6,069 bases of DNA from Candidatus Aerophobota bacterium (GCA_030607765.1 JAUWJJ010000078.1:1-6069), one strand, 5' to 3'; positions 1 to 5,530 are shown, numbered from the stretch's first letter. Made by a program: numbers and translations. The notes: generated by a model not told the origin, from the sequence alone.

Positions 1-116
1 AATCCTCTTTTCCTTTATCTATAATGTTCTCCTGTAATTCCTTCATAAAACTTTTGACAGTACCTTCACAGACAAAAAAGCTTTACATCCCAGTTCGAAG
101 GGAATTTGTTATTCAA
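1..116 (-). pseudogene. 5' part of an unrecognised reading frame, apparently frameshifted, running off the left edge
   Basis: A Shine-Dalgarno with an 11-base perfect match to the 16S tail (AAGGAGGTGAT, 119-129) stands 6 bases before a TTG codon at 116-114. That frame reads (M)NNKFPSNWDVKLFCL and stops at 68-66. From about position 82 another minus frame is open to the window edge and reads SFFVCEGTVKSF then MKELQENIIDKGKED, which looks like ordinary protein. Removing one T from the six-T run (on the minus strand, near 74-79) joins the two into one continuous frame. I infer a single gene with a one-base homopolymer insertion, either a real mutation or a sequencing error. I do not recognise the product. 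A small gene starting at the ATG at 46-44 is an alternative, but it has no good ribosome site. Only about 38 codons are visible, so chance cannot be excluded. Confidence 0.3.
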
Positions 117-118
117 GC

Positions 119-129
119 ATCACCTCCTT
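119..129 (-). promoter_or_regulatory. Very strong Shine-Dalgarno for the frame at the left edge
   Basis: The minus strand reads AAGGAGGTGAT, complementary over 11 bases to the usual 3' end of 16S rRNA. Spacing from AGGAGG is 6 bases to the TTG at 116 and only 2 bases to the ATG at 120-118, which is followed by a stop after three codons. This favours the TTG as the start. Confidence 0.45.
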
Positions 130-162
130 GCCTCCATTTTTTCCTCTTGAAAATAAATTGTT

Positions 163-191
163 ATTTAAGCTTAACTCTTCATTTCTGTTAA
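163..191 (-). promoter_or_regulatory. Candidate sigma-70-type promoter for the left-edge frame
   Basis: On the minus strand TTAACA (191-186, 5 of 6 to TTGACA) is followed after 17 bases by TTAAAT (168-163, 4 of 6 to TATAAT). Transcription would begin near 156 and give a leader of about 40 bases before the TTG at 116. The surroundings are AT-rich, so such matches arise easily by chance. Confidence 0.3.
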
Positions 192-313
192 GTTCATTTA
201 CTTACAATTTTCTTCTGAAAAACCATAAGTATCCTTAAAGCAAGAAAAATTAACCCCTGAAGATACCAAATTCACTGAGAATTTTAAGAAAATCTCCGGA
301 AAAACACTTTAGC

Positions 314-721
314 TTAATGGCCATTAGCAGCTAGCTTCTTTGCATGCGCTTCCCAGGTTGGTTCATCAGATGGTTTGCCTTTTGGAAATACATCAATGGT
401 CAAATAAATTAGCGATTTTTCCCCTAAACATGTAATTTGATGCTCGGTTTGAAGCGGAATAAAGACAACCTGGCCGGCTTTGATTTTCACCTGTCTATCG
501 GTTGTTTCATTCAAAAGCCGATAGGTAATTAGGCCTTCGCCTTCCATTACATAATACAGTTGTTCATTATCATCGTGAATGTGGCGAGGAGCGAATTTTT
601 TCGGCTCGATTGTAGTTAGAAATACCTCACTTCCCTCTGTATCCTTACGATCTATCAACAAGGAATTGGTATGTGTGGACCAACGATAATCCTTTCCTTT
701 ATTAATATCCTTTATAATCAT
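314..721 (-). CDS. Small single-domain cupin protein, probably metal-binding
   Basis: This 135-residue protein fits a single cupin beta-barrel. Cupin motif 1 is visible as H47-I-H49 followed by E53 and then G61 (PRHIHDDNEQLYYVMEGEG). Motif 2 is G83, P89 and H94 (GQVVFIPLQTEH), with the usual glycine after the proline lost and C98 where asparagine is common. All four typical metal ligands (His47, His49, Glu53, His94) are therefore present. Cupins of this size include sugar isomerases, sugar-acid enzymes and ligand sensors; sequence alone does not say which. There is no signal peptide, so it is probably cytoplasmic. Its ATG overlaps the TGA of the upstream binding-protein gene (ATGA, 721-718), which implies translational coupling and a role tied to the imported compound (inference). 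The protein ends with a short charged tail after the barrel. Confidence 0.85.
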   Translation of the reverse strand: MIIKDINKGKDYRWSTHTNSLLIDRKDTEGSEVFLTTIEPKKFAPRHIHDDNEQLYYVMEGEGLITYRLLNETTDRQVKIKAGQVVFIPLQTEHQITCLGEKSLIYLTIDVFPKGKPSDEPTWEAHAKKLAANGH

Positions 722-2025
722 TCTCCGTACAGCCCCGCTTCTTTTAGTATATTATCTGTCTCCCTGGCAGCCTTCTCTATCACCTCGTCTATGCCTTTGG
801 GATTATCCAGTAAGTCCTTTCTTAAATAAGCTGCTACCAACCTTTCTGCAAGCTTGGTCATTACTTCATCAATTGCCCCAATCTTGGGATAACCGTATGC
901 TCCATATCCTTTTGGAAATTCTACAAATGCCCTGAATTGCGGTGTTTCCTTAAATATCGATGTGTAGTCAATATCTCGCCTTGCAGGAAACCATCCCGAT
1001 GTTTCAAGCGTGAGCTTTCCGTATTCCGGCTTTAGCATGAATTTGACAAAATCAAAGGCTACATCAAGGTTCTTACACTTTTTGGTGACATAGGTATTTT
1101 CGGGATTTATGTTGGTTCCCCAGCGGCGATGTTTTGGCATAAGCGCGGCATCATAGTTTAAATTAGGGGCATGATCACTTATATATCCCACTACCCATGA
1201 CTCTCTGGTAAACATAGCCGTTGCTCCCAACGCGAAAGCCTCAGCATCATGCTTTACCTTATAACTATCAACATTGTGTTTGTACAACAAATCTATATAC
1301 AGTTTTAAAGCTTCTCTACCAGCTTGGTTATTGTACCCACTGTGATATTTACCCGTTCCAGTTTTCTCAACAATAGTTCCTTCTGCTGGCCACAACCAGA
1401 ACCACCATTTCTCAGTTACACCACTTCCTGAGCCTGAGAGTCTTAAACTGATTCCACTACGAACCATGTTGCCTGCAGCATCGAATTTGACCAATTTTTT
1501 GGAGTAATCTATCAACTCTTCCCAGGTTGTAGGGGAATGTGTCAGCCCAGCATCATAAAACATATCTCTGTTCCAGAACATTACCTCTACACCTTGAAAC
1601 ATAGGTAAAGCATAAGTCTTTCCCTTATCTGAGGCAAAATCTACGTGATAGGGAGTGAATGCCTTGCTTCTCAAAAGAGCATCCAGCTCGGGTGGGAGCG
1701 GTTGGATATATCCAGCCTCAACAAATCTGTGGCCAATATAAGGCATTCTTTGAAATATATCCGGTCCGGTTCTGGTAGGTATGGAGACGGCTAATTTTCG
1801 CTCAACTTCCCTCAATTTATAAGTGGAAACGTCGATATTTACATTGGGATGAAGTTTTTGGTAATCCTTCACTGCTTTGTTGAAGACAGGCTCCATTTCG
1901 GGATACCCAGACCAAAATGAGAGACTAACTTGTTCTGCTGCTTGGGGAATAGCTACCCCTATAAATAGCATACTTAATATTGAGACTCCTGCTAACAAAC
2001 TTATCAGTTTTTTGTGTTTACTCAT
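718..2025 (-). CDS. Extracytoplasmic solute-binding protein of a CUT1-type sugar ABC importer (second copy)
   Basis: The 435-residue product begins with a signal peptide (basic SKHKK, hydrophobic 8-27, likely cut after PQA at 29 or 30). It has no lipobox cysteine, so it should be soluble in a periplasm. The mature part has the usual family 1 binding-protein pattern: LSFWSG at 34-40, KDYQKLHPNV at 53-62, TGPDI at 86-90, WNRDMFYDAGL at 151-161 and the TAMFTRESWVVG block at 269-280. It is paralogous to the protein at 5530-4241: residues 225-280 align without gaps at 43 of 56 identities, and the tail ETDNILKEAGLYGE is shared. The segments at about 112-147 and 365-385 differ, which suggests another ligand. 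The start follows AGGAGG by 5 bases (2031-2036). It lies downstream of the permeases, separated by a mobile element, and overlaps the cupin gene by 4 bp. Confidence 0.92.
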   Translation of the reverse strand: MSKHKKLISLLAGVSILSMLFIGVAIPQAAEQVSLSFWSGYPEMEPVFNKAVKDYQKLHPNVNIDVSTYKLREVERKLAVSIPTRTGPDIFQRMPYIGHRFVEAGYIQPLPPELDALLRSKAFTPYHVDFASDKGKTYALPMFQGVEVMFWNRDMFYDAGLTHSPTTWEELIDYSKKLVKFDAAGNMVRSGISLRLSGSGSGVTEKWWFWLWPAEGTIVEKTGTGKYHSGYNNQAGREALKLYIDLLYKHNVDSYKVKHDAEAFALGATAMFTRESWVVGYISDHAPNLNYDAALMPKHRRWGTNINPENTYVTKKCKNLDVAFDFVKFMLKPEYGKLTLETSGWFPARRDIDYTSIFKETPQFRAFVEFPKGYGAYGYPKIGAIDEVMTKLAERLVAAYLRKDLLDNPKGIDEVIEKAARETDNILKEAGLYGE

Positions 2026-2030
2026 CCTAA

Positions 2031-2038
2031 CCTCCTGT
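2031..2038. repeat. 8-bp target duplication of element 1 (left); contains the Shine-Dalgarno of the second binding protein
   Basis: CCTCCTGT here is repeated exactly at 2329-2336, immediately outside the two ends of element 1. On the minus strand it reads ACAGGAGG, and this copy is the ribosome binding site of the binding-protein gene starting at 2025 (AGGAGG, then 5 bases, then ATG). Confidence 0.8.
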
Positions 2039-2063
2039 GTATTAGGTAAGTTTTCCTAGAAAA
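2039..2063 (+). repeat. Left terminal inverted repeat of element 1
   Basis: It begins GTATTAGGTAAG followed by TTTTCCTAGAAAA. It matches the right end of element 2 (GTAAGAGGTAAA, TTTTCCTAAAA) and, more loosely, the other ends, which carry GTAATAGTTTAG. The fourth base is T where the other ends have A. Confidence 0.75.
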
Positions 2064-2090
2064 TGGAGAGATTGTTCATTTGTCATTGCT

Positions 2091-2112
2091 GTAGCTTGCC
2101 GATTTATCGGCG
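2091..2112 (+). repeat. GTAG palindrome, CCG stem type
   Basis: GTAG followed by CTT and the hairpin GCCGATTTATCGGC, ending in G. The same unit recurs at 2164-2184 and, inverted, at 5730-5751. Confidence 0.8.
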
Positions 2113-2120
2113 CATTAAAA

Positions 2121-2144
2121 CCGCCCAATGAATTGGGCAACTAC
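2121..2144 (-). repeat. GTAG palindrome, CCCAA stem type
   Basis: Read on the minus strand: GTAG, TT, then the hairpin GCCCAATTCATTGGGC. It is identical to the unit at 2221-2243. A truncated copy of the same type, keeping only its 3' arm, lies at about 2148-2160. Confidence 0.8.
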
Positions 2145-2163
2145 AAACCGGCCCATGAATTCT

Positions 2164-2184
2164 GTAGCTTGCCGATTTATCGGC
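2164..2184 (+). repeat. GTAG palindrome, CCG stem type, apparently nested in another unit
   Basis: GTAG, CTT, hairpin GCCGATTTATCGGC. It interrupts a CCCAA-type unit whose remaining arm lies just to its left. The hexamer AATTCT flanks it on both sides (2158-2163 and 2188-2193). Confidence 0.75.
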
Positions 2185-2193
2185 ACCAATTCT

Positions 2194-2216
2194 CGCCCAA
2201 TGAATGGGCATGCTAC
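2194..2216 (-). repeat. GTAG palindrome, shortened CCCA stem type
   Basis: On the minus strand GTAG is followed by CAT and the imperfect hairpin GCCCATTCATTGGGC, one base shorter in the 5' arm than the neighbouring units. Confidence 0.7.
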
Positions 2217-2220
2217 AAAC

Positions 2221-2243
2221 CGCCCAATGAATTGGGCAACTAC
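2221..2243 (-). repeat. GTAG palindrome, CCCAA stem type
   Basis: Same unit as 2121-2144 (minus strand GTAG, TT, hairpin GCCCAATTCATTGGGC). It abuts the next, oppositely oriented unit with a single base between them. Confidence 0.8.
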
Positions 2244-2244
2244 C

Positions 2245-2265
2245 GTAGCTCTCGATTTATCGGCG
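2245..2265 (+). repeat. GTAG palindrome, decayed CCG stem type
   Basis: GTAG, CTC, then TCGATTTATCGGCG: the 3' arm is intact but the 5' arm has lost bases. With the truncated unit that follows (2277-2288, arm of the CCCC type) it matches, in inverted order, the paired units of element 2 at 5698-5751. Confidence 0.6.
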
Positions 2266-2304
2266 TACATTAAATTCGCCCCATAAATGACACAAAAGGG
2301 AAAA

Positions 2305-2328
2305 GTTTTAGAAAAGCTAAACCATTAC
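2305..2328 (-). repeat. Right terminal inverted repeat of element 1
   Basis: Read inward on the minus strand it is GTAATGGTTTAG then CTTTTCTAAAAC. It differs from the left end of element 3 (5969-5991) by one base over the first 23. Confidence 0.8.
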
Positions 2329-2336
2329 CCTCCTGT
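2329..2336. repeat. 8-bp target duplication of element 1 (right)
   Basis: CCTCCTGT, an exact copy of 2031-2038, directly adjoining the right end of the element. On the minus strand it is a second ACAGGAGG, now a stranded ribosome-site sequence with no start codon at a usable distance. Confidence 0.8.
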
Positions 2337-2350
2337 TTTCCTATTCCGAA

Positions 2351-2396
2351 AAGAGAACTTGTTATTTATACCTCACCTCCTCACTTCAATTTTTCC
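2351..2396 (-). other. Leader-like segment after the MalG-like gene, related to the one at 98-144
   Basis: The minus strand has GAGGAGGTGA (2382-2373), a strong Shine-Dalgarno, then 6 bases and the codons ATA AAT AAC AAG TTC. The segment at 98-144 has the same layout with TTG AAT AAC AAA TTC, so both read xNNKF. Over about 47 bases the two match at roughly three quarters of positions with one gap. This may be the decayed start of a gene copied elsewhere, or a shared regulatory leader. The frame ends after about 14 codons. Confidence 0.35.
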
Positions 2397-2417
2397 CTTT
2401 AAAAATCTGTCCATTTT

Positions 2418-3260
2418 TTAACCCTTCATTCCAGTCAAGGTCACCCCTCTTATAATTCCCCTTCGGAAAACTACAAACATTATTAAAGCGGGAATCATGC
2501 AAACCGCTGTAGCAGCTGAGATTGCCCCATATTCTACGGTAAACCTCTTTTGAAACATAGCCAGGCCCAGCTCTGTGGTGTACATCTCCTTTGTATTTAC
2601 CACCACCAGGGGCCAGATAAACTGAGCCCAGGTAACCGAGAAGGCATATATGCCCAGAGCCGCTAACGCAGAGCCGGTCATAGGAAGAATAACTCGGGAA
2701 TATATAAAGAATTCAGAGGCCCCATCTATTCTTGCCGCATCTATCAACTCATTCGGTATAGCATAGATGTTCTGTCTTAAAAAGAAAATGCCAAAACTCA
2801 TTATTATTAAAGGAGCGAGGATGCCCTGATAGGTGTTAATCCATTGAAGCTTAACTATTATCAAATAGAGCATAATGAGGTAGCTTTGGATGGGTATTAT
2901 TGCCGTAGCTAAAATAATATAAAAGATGAGGTCCCGGCCAAAAAATTTAATTTTAGCAAAGACATAGCCAGCTGCGCTGGAGGTGATTAGTATACAAAAG
3001 GTAGCTACTGAGGTTATGAGGATGCTGTTAAAGAAGAAGCGAGCAAAGGGCCATTTTGTAAACACAGTTATAAAATTGTCAAAGGTGGGATGCTGGGGAA
3101 GAATTACTGGTGGCCAGGAAAGTACCTCTGTGGAAGGTTTTAGCGCTGTGCAGAACACCCAGAAAAAGGGAAATATCATAGCTATAGCAATGAGAATTAA
3201 AAAAATGTGTATTGAAAGCTCCTTGGTTATCCCAAAAATCTTTTTAGCTTCCGATCTCAT
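2418..3260 (-). CDS. Carbohydrate ABC importer inner-membrane permease, MalG-like (CUT1)
   Basis: The 280-residue product is typical in length for the MalG-side subunit of CUT1 importers. About six hydrophobic helices are visible (roughly 15-37, 73-98, 108-133, 141-163, 186-207, 247-268). The cytoplasmic EAA loop that docks on the ATPase reads ELIDAARIDGASEFF then IYSRVILP (171-193), with the conserved Asp-Gly pair. The C-terminus GVTLTGMKG is the usual family ending. The ATG follows the stop of the MalF-like gene by 23 bases behind a weak purine-rich site (AAGAAGAG), so translation may depend on coupling to the upstream gene. Together with the MalF-like subunit it forms the substrate channel. 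No ATPase gene lies next to it. The downstream neighbour is now a mobile-element-filled gap. Confidence 0.94.
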   Translation of the reverse strand: MRSEAKKIFGITKELSIHIFLILIAIAMIFPFFWVFCTALKPSTEVLSWPPVILPQHPTFDNFITVFTKWPFARFFFNSILITSVATFCILITSSAAGYVFAKIKFFGRDLIFYIILATAIIPIQSYLIMLYLIIVKLQWINTYQGILAPLIIMSFGIFFLRQNIYAIPNELIDAARIDGASEFFIYSRVILPMTGSALAALGIYAFSVTWAQFIWPLVVVNTKEMYTTELGLAMFQKRFTVEYGAISAATAVCMIPALIMFVVFRRGIIRGVTLTGMKG

Positions 3261-3283
3261 TTTTCTCTTCTTATTAAATGGGT

Positions 3284-4189
3284 TTATCCCTCGTATTTCA
3301 TTGATCTAAATTCCACCAAGGTCAGGACGAGCACTATCAACAACAGCAAAGTTGCCTCAGCTGATGCATAACCCATATGAAGGTACCTAAACCCATTTTC
3401 ATATAAATCGTAGACCAGCACCCTTACGGCATTCCCCGGTGCCCCTTGAGAGCCTATAGTCATAACATATACTGGAGTAAAAATGGCAAAATTAAGGATT
3501 GTAGACATAATAAAAAGATACAAAGTAATGGGTTTGAGGAGAGGAAAGATTATGCCTCTGAAAAGCTTAAAGCCACTTGCCCCATCAACTATAGCTGCAT
3601 CAAAATACTCTGCGGGTATGTTCTTCAACCCTACAGAAAATAAGACCGTATTAAGGCCTAAATTTCTCCATACGATCAATATAATTATTGAGTATAAGGA
3701 TAGCTTGGGATTAACCAACCAGCCCTGGGGCTCTATACCCACCAGACCTATTATGTAATTAAATACGCCAAAAGTGGGATCATACATCCATTTCCAGATA
3801 ACAGCCAGAGGGACCCAGGAGATAATAAAGGGGAGAAAATATATGAGTTCATATGCAGGAGCAAAGCGCATTTTTCTTCTGTTGAGGATAAGGGCCAGTC
3901 CAAGTGCAATTACCAGGCTAATTACTATGGAAAGCAGGGCAAGGACGAACGTATTTCTTAAGGCAAGGATAAATAGCTCATCGTGAACAAGCTTTATGTA
4001 ATTTCTCAAGCCAATAAAAGGCTTGGCTGGATTTATTAAATCCCACTTATGAAAGCTTAAAAATATCGTTCCTCCTATGGGGATAAATCGAACAATTGTA
4101 TATATAGCTATAATTGGAACCAATACGCAGATGGCGAAAATGTATTGAGGACTTTTCAGCTTTAAGCTTCCGCGAAATTCTTCAAGCAT
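3284..4189 (-). CDS. Carbohydrate ABC importer inner-membrane permease, MalF-like (CUT1)
   Basis: This 301-residue protein has an N-terminal helix (about 16-38) followed by five more (roughly 78-103, 113-135, 163-187, 220-245, 272-293). It is close to the usual 290-310 residues of the family and lacks the large periplasmic P2 loop of E. coli MalF. The EAA loop, contact site for the ATPase, reads AEYFDAAIVDGASGF then KLFRGIIFP (193-216). FLPFIISWVPLAVIW near 118-132 is also typical. The start has AGGAG 6 bases upstream (4196-4200). It is preceded by a 51-bp gap after the first binding-protein gene and followed after 23 bp by its partner permease, the usual order binding protein, MalF type, MalG type. 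The ligand cannot be deduced from the permease. Confidence 0.94.
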   Translation of the reverse strand: MLEEFRGSLKLKSPQYIFAICVLVPIIAIYTIVRFIPIGGTIFLSFHKWDLINPAKPFIGLRNYIKLVHDELFILALRNTFVLALLSIVISLVIALGLALILNRRKMRFAPAYELIYFLPFIISWVPLAVIWKWMYDPTFGVFNYIIGLVGIEPQGWLVNPKLSLYSIIILIVWRNLGLNTVLFSVGLKNIPAEYFDAAIVDGASGFKLFRGIIFPLLKPITLYLFIMSTILNFAIFTPVYVMTIGSQGAPGNAVRVLVYDLYENGFRYLHMGYASAEATLLLLIVLVLTLVEFRSMKYEG

Positions 4190-4200
4190 ATATAACTCCT

Positions 4201-4227
4201 GGTCTAAAGCTATGAATAGGCCTGACC
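4201..4227 (-). promoter_or_regulatory. Possible small hairpin between the binding-protein and permease genes
   Basis: GGTC (4201-4204) and GACC (4224-4227) can pair, with CTA/TAG inside, directly upstream of the permease Shine-Dalgarno. Hairpins at this position in binding-protein operons can hold binding-protein mRNA levels above permease levels. The stem here is short and broken, so the case is weak. Confidence 0.22.
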
Positions 4228-4240
4228 TTTATTTTTAAAA

Positions 4241-5530
4241 TTATCTTTCCCCGTATAATCCTGCCTCTTTTAGTATGTTATCCGTCTCCTCAGCGGCATC
4301 AGCAATAACCCTGGCTATTCCCCTGGGGTTATCCAGTAAGTCACTTCGCCTATAGGCAGCCATCAATCTTTCTGCAAGCTTGGTATATATCTCATCAGTA
4401 CATATCATCGGATCGTAGAACTGGACATTATTGTAGTCTTTATAGGTAAAATTTCGAAGTTGCGGCACTTGTTTGTATACATACTCATAACTAACATCTT
4501 TCCTGGTGGGAACCCACCCAACATTCAAATACATATATTTTAGATATTTTGGGTTTTCTATAAATTTAATAAAATCCCATGCTATGTCTAAATTTTTTGA
4601 GGCCTTAGTAACATACAGACAATAACTCTGTCCTAACCCTGATCTTAAGTTATACTTAGAAACGAGGGGTAATATGTTAGTGTCATAGTCTACCTTAGGC
4701 GCATGTTCCTTCATATGACCTACAACCCACGCTTCTCTCATTAGCATGGCTGTTTTTTCCAGGGCAAACGCCTCAGCATCGTGTTTTACCTTAAAACTGT
4801 CAATCCTATGTTTGTATAAATAATCTATATAGAGCTTTAAGGCATTTTTCCCCGCTTCATTATTATATCCGTTATGATATTTACCACTGGGAACTTGAGC
4901 AACAACCCTTCCTCCGAAGGGCATTACTCCGATAATCCAGAACTTTTCTGCTACTCCACTACCACCTCCTGATAACCTTAAGCTATATCCACTGCCTATA
5001 ACCTCGCCTTTTGTGCCATATTTGGTTAATTTTTGAGCGTATTCAGTTTGCTCTCTGTATGTTTTTGGAGGGCCTGGTAGTCCTGCTTCCATAAACATCG
5101 TCCTGTTCCAGTATAGACCATCAACGTTTCCGAACCATGGCATGCCATAAATATCTACTTTCCTTATATTATAGGAAAAACAGGACTCATTCCGGAACTT
5201 GAGCAATTCAGCAGGGAGTTTCCTGAGGTAGCCACCTTCCATATATTTGTAGCTTGTAAATAAACAAGTCTCAATTATATCTGGTCCTGTGCCACTGGGT
5301 AAGGCAATAGTTAATTTTCGTTCATGATCTCTCAAGGCAAAAGTTGCCAGATTAATGCTTACATTTGGGTGAAGGCTCTCATAGTCCTTTATGGCAAGCT
5401 CATAAACAGGTGTTAACTCTGAAAACCCACTCCAAAGGGTCAAGGTAATCTTTGCCTGGGAAATGACCCCCGTTACAAACAACAAACTTCCTGCTACCAA
5501 TGCTATTATTAAAACCATCCTTTTCCCCAT
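4241..5530 (-). CDS. Extracytoplasmic solute-binding protein of a CUT1-type sugar ABC importer (first copy)
   Basis: The 429-residue product starts with a signal peptide (MGKRM, hydrophobic 6-23, likely cut after SQA at 26). There is no lipobox, so a soluble periplasmic protein is expected. Mature landmarks are LTLWSG (30-35), KDYESLHPNV (48-57), TGPDI (81-85), WNRTMFMEAGL (141-151), LRLSGGGSGVAEKFW (184-198) and TAMLMREAWVVG (260-271). It is the paralogue of the protein at 2025-718, about as long, with the same C-terminal helix ending EAGLYGE. It differs at 108-140 and 363-380, and carries four mature cysteines (89, 117, 304, 377) where the other has one. AAGGAGG lies 10 bases before the ATG. 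As first gene of the operon, next to the permeases, it is probably the principal binding protein. Sugar is the likely ligand class; the exact compound is unknown. Confidence 0.93.
   Translation of the reverse strand: MGKRMVLIIALVAGSLLFVTGVISQAKITLTLWSGFSELTPVYELAIKDYESLHPNVSINLATFALRDHERKLTIALPSGTGPDIIETCLFTSYKYMEGGYLRKLPAELLKFRNESCFSYNIRKVDIYGMPWFGNVDGLYWNRTMFMEAGLPGPPKTYREQTEYAQKLTKYGTKGEVIGSGYSLRLSGGGSGVAEKFWIIGVMPFGGRVVAQVPSGKYHNGYNNEAGKNALKLYIDYLYKHRIDSFKVKHDAEAFALEKTAMLMREAWVVGHMKEHAPKVDYDTNILPLVSKYNLRSGLGQSYCLYVTKASKNLDIAWDFIKFIENPKYLKYMYLNVGWVPTRKDVSYEYVYKQVPQLRNFTYKDYNNVQFYDPMICTDEIYTKLAERLMAAYRRSDLLDNPRGIARVIADAAEETDNILKEAGLYGER

Larger units (their letters stand above)
117..313. 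other. Non-coding gap after the cupin gene
   Basis: I see no gene in this stretch on either strand. It holds the candidate promoter and Shine-Dalgarno listed separately. It also holds a 6-bp inverted repeat AAATTC/GAATTT (268-284), which lacks a following T-run on the minus strand and so is not a convincing terminator for the operon. None of the GTAG palindromes or terminal repeats found elsewhere in the window occur here. Confidence 0.5.
2039..2328. mobile_element. Complete miniature mobile element 1, IS66-like ends, 290 bp, non-coding
   Basis: The left end reads GTATTAGGTAAGTTTTCCTA inward and the right end, on the opposite strand, reads GTAATGGTTTAG then CTTTTCTAAAA. The two align as imperfect terminal inverted repeats of about 24 bp. 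A perfect 8-bp direct repeat (CCTCCTGT) lies immediately outside both ends. GTAA-type ends and 8-bp duplications are known features of the IS66 family. No transposase is encoded, so this is a non-autonomous, MITE-like element. The interior holds at least six GTAG palindromes in both orientations plus two truncated ones (about 2148-2160 and 2277-2288). Its left 81 bp (2039-2119) recur inverted at the right end of element 2 (5723-5803) with 10 mismatches. Assignment to IS66 rests on end sequence and duplication length only. Confidence 0.82.
2026..2417. other. Repeat-filled gap between the MalG-like permease and the second binding protein
   Basis: No gene lies in this 392-bp stretch. From the permease side it holds a short leader-like segment (2351-2396), an 8-bp direct repeat, a 290-bp mobile element full of GTAG palindromes, the second copy of the 8-bp repeat and the start region of the binding protein. 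Removing the element and one direct repeat leaves a gap of only 94 bp, consistent with the five genes once forming a tighter operon. Confidence 0.7.

Noticed and set aside
268..284. Intrinsic terminator after the cupin gene (AAATTC/GAATTT hairpin)
   Set aside because: The stem is all weak pairs but two, and no T-run follows on the minus strand.
1877..2059. Plus-strand open frame of 60 codons across the start of the second binding-protein gene
   Set aside because: It lies opposite a strongly supported gene, has no Shine-Dalgarno, and its product resembles no family; it is a shadow frame.
2091..2265. CRISPR-like array of short palindromic repeats
   Set aside because: Units alternate in strand, differ in stem sequence, and are separated by irregular gaps of 1 to about 20 bases rather than uniform spacers.
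2983..3986. Several plus-strand open frames of 65-108 codons opposite the permease genes
   Set aside because: They are antisense to well-supported membrane proteins with intact EAA loops, and they overlap each other in different frames.
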